Positions 1-7,143 of a stretch of 12,287 nt of DNA are shown here, one piece after another. The translations under genes were made by a program, and so were the position numbers. This DNA comes from an uncultured Clostridia bacterium (lineage in GTDB: Bacteria > Bacillota > Clostridia > Christensenellales > UBA1242), in NCBI GenBank assembly GCA_947626175.1, contig CANQRE010000024.1, positions 1 through 12,287 of the forward strand, in the 5' to 3' direction. The notes under the pieces are model-generated. The model did not search any database. It worked only from the letters and a program-made list of their open reading frames with translations, and had not been told where the DNA came from. Every line of letters starts with the position of its first letter. Positions within the stretch are counted from its first letter, which is position 1.

Positions 1-900
1 TCTGAGCATTGTGTTCGCTGTGGAAGTCCAATATGCAGCCGTTTCAGCTCCACTTGTATATGATGTGTTCAAGGAATAATATCGATCATGGAGTGCATCC
101 GCAAAATCAGTGGCGGAAGCTTGTCGGGTCATATATTGATTTGGCTCTGGCGGCCTAAATGCAAAATATGACCATGTTTTTGAAAGTTGCTGAGTGGTTG
201 GAATATACGCATAACCGTTTTCTGTGCTTTGAAAAATTTCATCCTTCCAAACATAACAATCAATTTCATCCAAAAAATTGGAAAGCGTTTCTTTCAGCGT
301 TGAATCGGCGTAAGCTGTTGTCCCATTTATTTTAGCAAAATTACAAGTGTATAAAATTTTTGAAGTTATCACTGTTTTTATTGAGCCTTTGTTTGATTGA
401 TCTAAAACATCAATCCATTCAATTGGTTCAACCTTAAACCACTTTGTTCCAACTTGAACATAACGATCTGTCTCCAAGGTCCAGCCTCTAACGGATGAAT
501 ATCTTGAAACGCAATATTCTTTTAGTTTTGCCCCTACATCATACACCTTGCCTGTTTCAGCAAGATAAACGGTTGGAACGGTTCCATCTTCTAATGCATC
601 TTTACTAAAAGGATAACTGTTGAGTGTTTCGTTGAGCGTGTCGCCCACATATGATTGAGGAAAAGTTCCAAAAGTTGTTTTTCGAAGCGAAATTTGTTGC
701 CCATCAGTTGTTGTAATAGTTTGCGAGCTCCATTTAAATGCAAACCCGTCGGTCCATTCACTTGCCATGGCGGGCTGATCAAGATCAGTTAGCGTTGAAA
801 AACCGGAAGGTGTAAAAAAAGTTCCCAACAACAAAGTCAATGCTATTGTCAAACAGCAGTAAAAAGCCAAAAATCTGTTACTTTTTGATTGCGATAGCAA
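1..900 (-). CDS. DUF6273-like secreted/surface protein, paralogue copy 1 (3' end beyond window)
   Basis: From 900 down to position 1 there are 300 uninterrupted codons on the minus strand, and the frame is still open at the window edge. The product is clearly homologous to the N-terminal 300 residues of the 737-residue neighbour. It has a hydrophobic N-terminal segment (about residues 9-29), then the shared blocks FGTFPQSYVGD, KWFKVEPIEW and PTTQQLSKTWSYF. This is the DUF6273-like pattern of clostridial surface proteins. I chose TTG at 900 because the frame has a stop about 21 nt further upstream with no ATG or GTG between. An AAGGAG lies 11 nt before the TTG, and the paralogue's start aligns nearby. 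The gene lies about 50 nt downstream of copy 2 in the same orientation, so it is a tandem duplicate. Its function is unknown; a signal peptide or membrane-anchored exposure is inferred. Confidence 0.85.
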   Translation of the reverse strand, partial: MLSQSKSNRFLAFYCCLTIALTLLLGTFFTPSGFSTLTDLDQPAMASEWTDGFAFKWSSQTITTTDGQQISLRKTTFGTFPQSYVGDTLNETLNSYPFSKDALEDGTVPTVYLAETGKVYDVGAKLKEYCVSRYSSVRGWTLETDRYVQVGTKWFKVEPIEWIDVLDQSNKGSIKTVITSKILYTCNFAKINGTTAYADSTLKETLSNFLDEIDCYVWKDEIFQSTENGYAYIPTTQQLSKTWSYFAFRPPEPNQYMTRQASATDFADALHDRYYSLNTSYTSGAETAAYWTSTANTMLR

Positions 901-958
901 GGCTTTGACTTCTCCTTCATTTTATTTTACATCATAATTACAAAAATTAAAAGCAATT

Positions 959-3172
959 TCAGCCTGTTGGTATTATTGAAGGAGGAGGTTTTGGAACTAC
1001 AATATCTGGAATTAAATCGAACCCTGGCATATCTTTTGGGAAAAGAGTCGAGTCGTCAAACATGTCTTCCGTTACTTCAAGCACATTAAAGCCGCTGGAT
1101 AATTTTGAAAGAAGAACACTTTGCGATTGCGCTGGAAGACTTTGTGAAATTTCAGGAGAGAGAAAGTCCCTTAATACCGGGCCTATATAATCCGAATAGC
1201 CATATCTTACCCAGACATCTGAAACGTCTTCGGTTCCCCAATCATAGTAACCAAAAGGGCCCCCATGTTTTACAGCATCTATCGTTGTGTATGTGTGATA
1301 AGCATTTAAAAATGTTGCGCCGCAGTTGGAAGAATAGGAATAAGGCGTGGTGTTTGCTAAAACATAAGAATTTTCTATGTAAAAAGAGCCATATCTCGTC
1401 ACTTTGGCGGTGCTCAATTTTGGCCCTGGGTCAGTAATGCTTGGCCTTGTTGGCTCAGCTTCCTTCGTGTAATATACCGTTACTGTGTCTGAGATCCCCA
1501 TCCCGACAAAAGCGGCAGTGAGTACTTCTGGTCTATCCCTTGTTGAAGTATCCATATATGCGTGTTGATGAACAGCACTTTTGTATATTGCAAGCGAAGC
1601 TGAAGCACTGGCTCCCCCACAAAGGCCTGCAAATCCTCCTGAAATTGTTTTTCCGTGAATGTAACCGCCTTCAAAAAGCACATTTGAAATAACAGAAGAT
1701 TTTGAAGTATATGAAGTTGGTGCATATGGGTGCAAATAAAAAACATCAGGAGGAGCTGCATAAGCTTTGCCCATCACTGCACCGGCAACAATTCCATCAA
1801 TGTTTACATTAAGCAAATGCAAGTTTTTCACATCGCCGCCATAACACTCGCCAATAAAGCCTGCATAGTCACCAGTGATATTTAGGTTGCTTATTGAATA
1901 ATTCTGCCCATCAAACACCCCACTAAAATTTTTTATTGCCAGCATAGCTTTTCCGCCGCAATCAATGTTGTTGTCAAGATAAAATTTCATAGTGCTATAA
2001 ATTTCATTTTTTGTGTCATCTGAATTGACAAGGTTGTTTGTGTAAGACGACAAAAGCCTTAAACCGTAAAATGATTTTATGTGATATTCGTAACGACCAA
2101 CTCTATAAATATCTGGATCTGATGAGTCGGTTGAAACGGCATCATCAAAAGAAGAATAAGTGTTTTGTTTTGTGCCGGTGCTAATGTTTAGAACTGGTCT
2201 AACTCCGCAATCAAGGGAAATTCCATAAGCTGTTGAAGAACCTGTTTCACTTATGGCAGTTACTGAATCTCGAAGAGAAGTGTTCGCTGTTGCTGTCCAC
2301 CATGGTGCATACTCAGCTCCACTGGTATATTTTGAGTTTCTTGAATAATATTGGTCATGTATTGCATCAGCAAAAGCAGTTGCCGATGCTCTTCGGAACA
2401 TATATTGATTTGGCTCTGGCATCTTAATAGTGAAATATGACCATGTTCTTGAAAGCTGTTGAGTTGTTGGAGTGTATGCATGGCCGTCTTCTGTGCTTTG
2501 AACAACTTCATCCTTCCAAACATAAACATCAGCTGAATCCAAAAAATTGGATAGTGTTGCTTTCAAAATTGAATCACTATAATTTGTTGAATATTTTGAA
2601 CTAAATTCGCAAGTATACAAAATTTTTTGCGTTATTATTGTCCTTACATTGCTTTTGTTAGATGAACTTAAAACGTCCACCCATTCAACTGGTTGAACTT
2701 TAAACCACTTTGTGCCAACTTGAACATAACGATCTTCTCCAATTTCCCAAACACCTTGATAAAGAGTTACCATCTTGTTAGTTGCCACTTGATATTCATT
2801 TAATTTGATGCCGCCAATGTCATAAGTTTTGCCAGATGCTTTTAGATATGCCGGTCTTGTTTCAGTTTTGTTGTAACCATTAAGCGTTTCGTTTAGCTCA
2901 TCGCCAACATATGACTGAGGGAAAGTTCCAAATGTTGTTTTCCTAATAGAAAATTTTTGTCCATCTGCTGTTGTATAAGACTGCGCGCTCCATTTAAATG
3001 CAAACCCATCAGTCCATTGACTGGCCATGGCGGGCTGTTCAAGATCAGTTAGCGTTGAAAAATTGGAAGGAGTAAAAAAAGTGGCAAGCAAAAAAGATAA
3101 TGCCACAAGCAAGCAGCAATAAATCATCAAAAATTGGTTGCTTTTAGATTTTTTCTGCAATATTTTTGCCAC
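959..3172 (-). CDS. Secreted/surface protein with DUF6273-like and GLUG-like regions, copy 2 (737 aa)
   Basis: This intact protein starts with a lysine-rich tip and one hydrophobic segment (residues 14-33), either a signal peptide or an anchor. A DUF6273-like region follows, about residues 78-332: FGTFPQSYVGD at 81-91, KWFKVQPVEW at 155-164, PWWTATANTS near 290 and CGVRPVLNI at 322-330. Then come GLUG-like beta repeats at about 400-520 (IDCGG, FSGVFDG, AGFIG, ISGGFAG), a less familiar C-terminal region, and a proline-rich end with PPPSIIPTG. The start is GTG, 3 nt after GGGAG; the spacing is short, but no better start aligns with the paralogues. No LPXTG sorting motif or lipobox is visible, so the means of wall attachment is unclear. 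The gene reads away from a DUF4364 gene across a shared intergenic region and is followed by tandem copy 1. Ligand and role are unknown. Confidence 0.88.
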   Translation of the reverse strand: MAKILQKKSKSNQFLMIYCCLLVALSFLLATFFTPSNFSTLTDLEQPAMASQWTDGFAFKWSAQSYTTADGQKFSIRKTTFGTFPQSYVGDELNETLNGYNKTETRPAYLKASGKTYDIGGIKLNEYQVATNKMVTLYQGVWEIGEDRYVQVGTKWFKVQPVEWVDVLSSSNKSNVRTIITQKILYTCEFSSKYSTNYSDSILKATLSNFLDSADVYVWKDEVVQSTEDGHAYTPTTQQLSRTWSYFTIKMPEPNQYMFRRASATAFADAIHDQYYSRNSKYTSGAEYAPWWTATANTSLRDSVTAISETGSSTAYGISLDCGVRPVLNISTGTKQNTYSSFDDAVSTDSSDPDIYRVGRYEYHIKSFYGLRLLSSYTNNLVNSDDTKNEIYSTMKFYLDNNIDCGGKAMLAIKNFSGVFDGQNYSISNLNITGDYAGFIGECYGGDVKNLHLLNVNIDGIVAGAVMGKAYAAPPDVFYLHPYAPTSYTSKSSVISNVLFEGGYIHGKTISGGFAGLCGGASASASLAIYKSAVHQHAYMDTSTRDRPEVLTAAFVGMGISDTVTVYYTKEAEPTRPSITDPGPKLSTAKVTRYGSFYIENSYVLANTTPYSYSSNCGATFLNAYHTYTTIDAVKHGGPFGYYDWGTEDVSDVWVRYGYSDYIGPVLRDFLSPEISQSLPAQSQSVLLSKLSSGFNVLEVTEDMFDDSTLFPKDMPGFDLIPDIVVPKPPPSIIPTG

Positions 3173-3190
3173 ATTCTCCCTTTTTTGTTT

Positions 3191-3219
3191 ATTTTATCAC
3201 ATAAAAACAAAAAAAACAA
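3191..3219 (-). promoter_or_regulatory. Predicted sigma-A promoter of surface protein copy 2
   Basis: On the minus strand TTGTTT (3214-3219) and TAAAAT (3191-3196) are separated by 17 nt, and a GGGAG ribosome-binding site precedes the GTG at 3172. The -35 lies in a T-rich tract, so its exact register is uncertain. The palindrome at 3229-3249 lies just upstream, near -45 to -65 of this promoter. Confidence 0.5.
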
Positions 3220-3226
3220 AAAAAAT

Positions 3227-3255
3227 TTGCATTATTTTGAAAATAATGCTATCAT
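3227..3255 (+). promoter_or_regulatory. Predicted sigma-A promoter of the DUF4364 gene
   Basis: TTGCAT (3227-3232) and TATCAT (3250-3255) are 17 nt apart. Only 6 nt separate the -10 box from the ATG at 3262, so transcription would start at or within a base or two of the start codon and give a leaderless or near-leaderless mRNA. The spacer is occupied almost entirely by the palindrome described separately. Confidence 0.55.
3229..3249. promoter_or_regulatory. Perfect 21-bp palindrome, candidate operator
   Basis: The half-site GCATTATTTT, a central G, and then the exact reverse complement of the half-site make a perfect inverted repeat. It overlaps the end of the -35 box and fills the spacer of the DUF4364 promoter, a classic repressor-binding position. 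It is also just upstream of the divergent promoter of surface copy 2. It is too AT-rich and has no loop suited to act as a terminator. Which protein binds it is inference; the adjacent DUF4364 product is the obvious candidate. Confidence 0.55.
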
Positions 3256-3261
3256 TTAGGC

Positions 3262-3822
3262 ATGGATAATTTAATTTCAAACGAAATCAACAATGAAGAA
3301 AAAATTAGGCTCAAGCTCACCCTTTTGGCATTTATGGAAAAAATGGAAATTCCACTGACCAAAAACTCTTTGCTTGAAAGCTGCTCAATTGAAAACGACT
3401 GGATCAGTTACATGGACTGCGTGACGATTATTTCAGAGCTAACTGAAAGCGGTTTTATTTACAAAACTGAAAACACCGAAAACACTGAGCTATACTCAAT
3501 CACCTACACCGGCCGCGATTGCCTGGACAAATTGTATGAGCGAATTCCTCGTCAGCTCAGGGACAGAATGACTGAATATGTGAAAAACAACAAAATCACA
3601 GTGAAAACATCGCAGGAATACACTTCAACTTATGCAAAAAACGAGGACGGATCATATACGGTCACCCTTCGAATTTATGAGCCAATGATTTCATCGCCGA
3701 TGTTCGAAATCAAAATCAAAGCGCCTTCCCGACAAAGCGCAATCGAAGCGGACAAAAAATGGAAGCGCGAAGCTCCAAACGTTTATGAATATGTTTATGA
3801 AAACCTTGTAAACAATGACTGA
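3262..3822 (+). CDS. DUF4364 family protein, probable winged-helix regulator (186 aa)
   Basis: The sequence fits the DUF4364 family of Bacillota in order and length. A helical N-terminal half (about residues 12-68) contains an IPLTKNSLLE helix and a SELTESGFIYK segment, followed by YSITYTGRDCLDKL, which resembles the wing and tail of a winged helix. An alpha/beta C-terminal half (about 100-185) includes YTVTLRIYE. The ATG at 3262 is the only sensible start. No strong Shine-Dalgarno is present and the -10 box is 6 nt upstream, suggesting leaderless expression. This is the only plus-strand protein gene in the window, divergent from surface copy 2 and convergent with copy 3. DNA binding and control of the surface genes are inferred from fold resemblance and the adjacent palindrome. 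The family's function is not established to my knowledge. Confidence 0.85.
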   Translation: MDNLISNEINNEEKIRLKLTLLAFMEKMEIPLTKNSLLESCSIENDWISYMDCVTIISELTESGFIYKTENTENTELYSITYTGRDCLDKLYERIPRQLRDRMTEYVKNNKITVKTSQEYTSTYAKNEDGSYTVTLRIYEPMISSPMFEIKIKAPSRQSAIEADKKWKREAPNVYEYVYENLVNND

Positions 3823-3857
3823 CAATTTTTGTTTGTTAAATAGCAAATTGTTTAACC

Positions 3858-3883
3858 AAAAAAACGGCCTTAGCCGTTTTTTT
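3858..3883. terminator. Bidirectional intrinsic terminator between convergent genes
   Basis: AAAAAAACGGC, loop CTTA, and GCCGTTTTTTT form a perfect 11-bp stem with A-tracts and T-tracts on both sides, so it can work on either strand. It lies 35 nt after the DUF4364 stop. The TAA of surface copy 3 (3882-3884, minus strand) is built from the last bases of the hairpin, so that gene ends inside its own terminator. Confidence 0.9.
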
Positions 3884-5414
3884 ATGTTGGTCTGATTGAT
3901 GGTGGCGGAACTGGAATTATCGTTCCAGGCGGAACCAAATCTCTTATATCAGGGCCCACAGATCCTGGAAGCCCAGGCAATGATTCCAAAGTGTCTTCAG
4001 TGACTTCAAAAACATTAAATCCGTTTGTAAGTTTGCTTAACAACTCAGTTTTTGTTTGTGCAGGAAGCGATTGTGAAACCTCTGGAAGCAAAAGCCATCT
4101 AAGTGTTGGCCCTAAATCGGCTGAAAAGCCATATCTTACCCATACATCTGAAACGTCTTCGCTTCCCCAATCATAATTGCCATAAGGGCCACCAAACTTT
4201 ATTGCATCAACTGTTAAATATGTGTGATACGCATTTTTGAATGTTGCGCCACAGTTTGATGAATAAGCATAAGGTGTGGTCCATGACCAAACATACGAGT
4301 TTTCCATATAAAATGTTCCCGATCGTTTCACTTTTGAAGATGAACTTGGATAAATTAAAACTTCAATAGTGTCGTTTACGCCCATTCCAACAAATGCCGC
4401 TGTCAGTGGATTGTCGCTTGCTGAAATCCCATCCAAAATAACTGCGGTTTCATAAACACTGAGCGCTGGCAATCCATATCCGCCACCAACAAGACCTGCA
4501 ACTCCACCAGAAATCATATTGCCATTCACACTTCCGCCTTCAAAATACACATTTTGAATAACAGATGAAGCAAAAGATGTTGGCGGATAACGATACATAA
4601 TATTGTCTGAGCTTGCTCCATACGCCTTGCCCATGATTGCGCCCGCAACAGTGCCTTCAATGTTCACATCAAGCAAATATAGGTTTCTCACTTCGCCGCC
4701 ATAACTTTCGCCAATAAAGCCAGAATACTCGCCAATGATGTTTAAATCTTTGATTGCATGTCCCCTTCCATCAAAAACTCCCGAAAAATTTTTGATAGCT
4801 TTCATCCACGCTCCGCCGCAATCTATGTCGCAAGCAAGAGCAATTTTTTCTTTCAAAATGTTTTCGCCGGCAATCATATAATTTGTGTAAGCTGAAAGAT
4901 ATGTTAGCCCTGCATAAGAATGAATCAAATAAACGCCGTCTTCATAGGAAATTGCTGTTGGAAAACGCTCGGCAAGCGATGAAAGAGAGGAATATGACGC
5001 CGAAGAGGTGTAATTTATCGTTATCATTGGCCTAAAGCCATAAGCTTCAACTGTGTTTGTTGCTTCGCTGACCATGTTGCCTTGAGTTACCATGTAAGCA
5101 TAAGTGTTATTTCTGCCAAAAGTGCTTGTCCAACAAGATGTTTTTCCGCCGTCAGACCTATATCCTGTTGGTGTTGAAGAAGACGTGTATAAATACGCTC
5201 CAAGTGAAAGCGAAAAGTCAGATGGGCTTGCAACACGCTTTGCGGAATTGGCATACAAATACATTCCCGATTTGTATAAATTGGTTGCCATGTCCTGTTG
5301 GGATGGCGGAATGGCATAAAAGCCAGGAATTTCGCTTTCTGTGATCAAAATGTGTTTGTATGGAGTAAGCCCTGCAGAAGTGAAAAAGTTGCTTGACAAC
5401 TTCATGATGTTCAT
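3882..5414 (-). CDS. Surface protein copy 3, C-terminal part (510-aa frame) of a frameshifted gene
   Basis: This frame holds the second half of the DUF6273-like region (about residues 20-155, with a TSCWTSTFGR block and ending EAYGFRPMITIN). GLUG-like repeats follow at about 190-300 (DIDCGG, FSGVFDG, SGFIGESYGG, AGAIMGKAYG, ISGGVAG), then the same C-terminal region as copy 2, ending in VPPPSIRPT. It aligns with copy 2 over nearly its whole length but has no signal or anchor of its own. The ATG at 5414 has no convincing ribosome-binding site, and the open frame continues upstream of it to 5457, overlapping the 228-residue frame. I therefore read it as the 3' part of one gene of about 742 codons. 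If translated alone it would be a cytoplasmic fragment. Confidence 0.82.
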   Translation of the reverse strand: MNIMKLSSNFFTSAGLTPYKHILITESEIPGFYAIPPSQQDMATNLYKSGMYLYANSAKRVASPSDFSLSLGAYLYTSSSTPTGYRSDGGKTSCWTSTFGRNNTYAYMVTQGNMVSEATNTVEAYGFRPMITINYTSSASYSSLSSLAERFPTAISYEDGVYLIHSYAGLTYLSAYTNYMIAGENILKEKIALACDIDCGGAWMKAIKNFSGVFDGRGHAIKDLNIIGEYSGFIGESYGGEVRNLYLLDVNIEGTVAGAIMGKAYGASSDNIMYRYPPTSFASSVIQNVYFEGGSVNGNMISGGVAGLVGGGYGLPALSVYETAVILDGISASDNPLTAAFVGMGVNDTIEVLIYPSSSSKVKRSGTFYMENSYVWSWTTPYAYSSNCGATFKNAYHTYLTVDAIKFGGPYGNYDWGSEDVSDVWVRYGFSADLGPTLRWLLLPEVSQSLPAQTKTELLSKLTNGFNVFEVTEDTLESLPGLPGSVGPDIRDLVPPGTIIPVPPPSIRPT

Positions 5415-5424
5415 GTTTTGAATT

Positions 5425-5457
5425 TCACCACTTTCGCCGCTCTTTTTGAATGGGACT
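5425..5457 (-). other. Frame-disruption point in surface protein copy 3
   Basis: The two frames of copy 3 overlap only here, between the upstream stop of the 510-residue frame (TAA at 5457-5455) and the TGA of the 228-residue frame. A run of five A (minus strand) follows ATTC. Removing one A joins the frames as IQKSGESGEIQNMNIMKLSS, with family homology continuous on both sides. The cause may be a true indel or a sequence error. Confidence 0.75.
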
Positions 5458-6111
5458 TATGTCAGAAACAAGTTTAAGCTGATTTGTGCTTCTGTCAGCT
5501 GGCGACAATCCATTTGCAACCCACCATTTGATTGGCTCAACTTTGAACCATTTCACTTCCCCAGCTGAGCCAAGGCTTTCGCCAGTTGAAAATTTGTATG
5601 ATGACGAAGAGGAGGATGAGTAAATTTTTTGGCTTGGAACGCGAACATATTTTTCTTCCTTATATTTATATGTAGTGGTTGATGCTCCGGCTAATGAAAC
5701 AACTGTTGTTTTTGTGCAAATTTGATATTCAATGTATGTGGTGCCGGAAATTTCATATTTGTTTCCAGTTTCGCTCATATATGTTCCACTTCTGCTTGGC
5801 TCTGTTAGCGCATATGAAACAAGCGTTGAATTTTGTGAGTCACCAACATATGTTTGAGGATATTCACCAAGCGTTGTGTAATAAAATGTTCCCGAACCTG
5901 CGCCAATCTCGGAGCCATTTACGCTTGTCCAACTCAGCTGCGGAGTTAAATAAAAAGTGTTTCCCGATGTTTTTGGCAAATCGGAAAACGAAGGAATAAT
6001 ATAAAAGCTAAGGGTCAAAATCAAAGACAAGACAACAACTGCCCAGACCCACAACCAATAAATTTTTTGACTTTCAGTGTTTTTCACGCTTTTATTATAA
6101 CACTTAAACAA
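5425..6111 (-). CDS. Surface protein copy 3, N-terminal part (228-aa frame) of a frameshifted gene
   Basis: This frame supplies what the 510-residue frame lacks: a strongly hydrophobic N-terminal helix (about residues 18-41), then the start of the DUF6273-like region with LGEYPQTYVGD and KWFKVEPIKW, matching copies 1 and 2. It leaves the family alignment at SPIQKERRKW and stops at 5425. The longest reading uses TTG at 6111. That codon lies between the -35 and -10 boxes of a predicted promoter, so GTG at 6087, 6 nt after TATAAT, is an equally likely start and would make the mRNA leaderless. Neither has a good Shine-Dalgarno. The frame follows rnhA by 40 nt on the same strand. On its own it would be a secreted or anchored fragment with half a domain. 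Confidence 0.8.
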   Translation of the reverse strand: MFKCYNKSVKNTESQKIYWLWVWAVVVLSLILTLSFYIIPSFSDLPKTSGNTFYLTPQLSWTSVNGSEIGAGSGTFYYTTLGEYPQTYVGDSQNSTLVSYALTEPSRSGTYMSETGNKYEISGTTYIEYQICTKTTVVSLAGASTTTYKYKEEKYVRVPSQKIYSSSSSSSYKFSTGESLGSAGEVKWFKVEPIKWWVANGLSPADRSTNQLKLVSDISPIQKERRKW

Positions 6112-6121
6112 AACTTTACAA
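6094..6121 (-). promoter_or_regulatory. Predicted promoter of surface protein copy 3
   Basis: On the minus strand TTGTAA (6116-6121) and a consensus TATAAT (6094-6099) are 16 nt apart, and a GTG codon in the gene's frame begins 6 nt after the -10 box. The spacing from -10 to start is the same as at the DUF4364 gene. The copy may also be read through from HIT-rnhA, because no strong terminator intervenes. Confidence 0.5.
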
Positions 6122-6151
6122 AATCAAATCAGCAATGTTTTTTGATTTTTA

Positions 6152-6592
6152 TCACATTTGAAGCTTTTTTATTTCATTTCGTGCAATTTCATCGCAACGA
6201 TTGTTAAGCTCGCTATCAGCATGGCCCTTGACTTTGTGCCAACAAACTTTGTGGCTTTCAATGGCCCTTAAAAGCCTTTGCCAAAGCTCAACATTTTGAA
6301 CTTGTTTTTTTGCTTTTGTGTGCCAATTATTCAAAAGCCAAAAGGAAATCCAATCTTGCAAAAAAGCATTGACAACATACGCCGAATCGCTGTAAACATC
6401 AACCTGACAAGGCTCTTTGAGCGCTTCAAATCCGCTTATCACCCCCATAAGTTCCATACGATTGTTGGTGGTTGTTTTTTCGCCGCCAGAAAGCACTTTT
6501 TCATGGCCCAAACTCCTTAAGATTGACGCCCATCCGCCAATTCCTGGATTGCCCGAGCAAGCGCCGTCAGTATACAAAATCACTTTTTTCAT
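6152..6592 (-). CDS. rnhA: Ribonuclease HI
   Basis: This enzyme cleaves the RNA strand of RNA-DNA hybrids (R-loops, primers) in the cytoplasm, using two metal ions. All catalytic residues of the bacterial type I family are present: D9 in YTDGACSGNPG, E47 in NNRMEL, D69 in YSDSAY, H123 in VKGHAD and D133 in NNRCDEIAR. The length of 146 residues is normal, and no N-terminal hybrid-binding domain is present. The ATG at 6592 overlaps the stop of the upstream HIT gene in an ATGA, which fixes the start and implies translational coupling. Surface copy 3 follows after 40 nt. The identification is firm. Confidence 0.97.
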   Translation of the reverse strand: MKKVILYTDGACSGNPGIGGWASILRSLGHEKVLSGGEKTTTNNRMELMGVISGFEALKEPCQVDVYSDSAYVVNAFLQDWISFWLLNNWHTKAKKQVQNVELWQRLLRAIESHKVCWHKVKGHADSELNNRCDEIARNEIKKLQM

Positions 6593-6984
6593 TTTATTCT
6601 CAACTTTTTTGCCAATTTCTGAAGATCTGTTCCACGCGAATGAAGGGGCATATAAAGTTTGCCATCACCTTTTCTTCGTGGAATAACATGAATGTGCAAG
6701 TGATGAACGCTTTGCTCTGCTGCTTCGCCGTTGTTTATGACAATGTTTGTGCCTTCATATCCAAGATCAACATAATGCTGAGAAATTTGCTTTGCAACTT
6801 TTATCAAATGAGTTATTTGGCAGTTTGAACTTTCATTGAAATTTGCAATATGCTTTTTTGGAACAACAAGTGTGTGCCCTTCAAAATCATCCGAAATATC
6901 CAAAAAAGCCATCGCTTTGTCGTCTTCATAAATTTTGTGGCAATTTGTTTCGCCATTTGCAATTTTGCAAAATATACAATCCAT
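6589..6984 (-). CDS. HIT (histidine triad) family nucleotide-binding protein
   Basis: HIT proteins hydrolyse or transfer nucleoside monophosphates from substrates such as phosphoramidates and dinucleotides. The catalytic triad HLHIH is at residues 95-99. The start DCIFCKIANGE carries the CxxC pair (C3, C6) often seen in this branch, followed by YEDDKAMAFLDI and GHTLVVPKKH. At 131 residues it has the usual length for bacterial HIT/Hint proteins. The ATG at 6984 has a GAGGTG 4 nt upstream. It is the first gene of a HIT-rnhA pair with a 4-bp overlap. The exact substrate cannot be told from sequence, so no gene symbol is given. Confidence 0.95.
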   Translation of the reverse strand: MDCIFCKIANGETNCHKIYEDDKAMAFLDISDDFEGHTLVVPKKHIANFNESSNCQITHLIKVAKQISQHYVDLGYEGTNIVINNGEAAEQSVHHLHIHVIPRRKGDGKLYMPLHSRGTDLQKLAKKLRIK

Positions 6985-7002
6985 TTTTCACCTCTACACA
7001 AA

Positions 7003-7030
7003 ATTTTAACATAAAAATTGTTTCAATCAA
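7003..7030 (-). promoter_or_regulatory. Predicted promoter of HIT-rnhA
   Basis: TTGATT (7025-7030) and TAAAAT (7003-7008) on the minus strand are separated by 16 nt, followed by a short leader and the GAGGTG ribosome-binding site of the HIT gene. It lies just past the degV terminator, as expected for a new transcription unit. Confidence 0.5.
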
Positions 7031-7061
7031 AGGATTTTTGCATAAAAACATTTGTAAAAAC

Positions 7062-7088
7062 AAAAAAAGGCTTGTTAAACCCCTTTTT
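7062..7088 (-). terminator. Intrinsic terminator of metG-degV
   Basis: Read on the minus strand, AAAAAGG (7088-7082) pairs with CCTTTTT (7070-7064) around an 11-nt loop and runs into a T-rich tail. It lies about 55 nt after the DegV-family stop and before the HIT promoter. Confidence 0.7.
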
Positions 7089-7143
7089 GATTTGAATATT
7101 TAATTAAAATTTTTCAATTCTGCCAAAATGAAAAGCAAGCTAA

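Noticed and set aside
591..782. Minus-strand 63-codon frame inside surface copy 1
   Set aside because: It is an out-of-frame shadow. The correct frame through this stretch is open for 300 codons and matches the paralogue.
5425..5457. Programmed ribosomal frameshift in surface copy 3
   Set aside because: The shift needed is +1 (or -2), and there is no known slippery site, pseudoknot or rare-codon/stop arrangement. The paralogues are unsplit, so an indel or sequence error is simpler.
6417..6828. Plus-strand frames opposite rnhA and the HIT gene
   Set aside because: They are antisense shadows of two firmly identified genes and show no family resemblance or ribosome-binding site.
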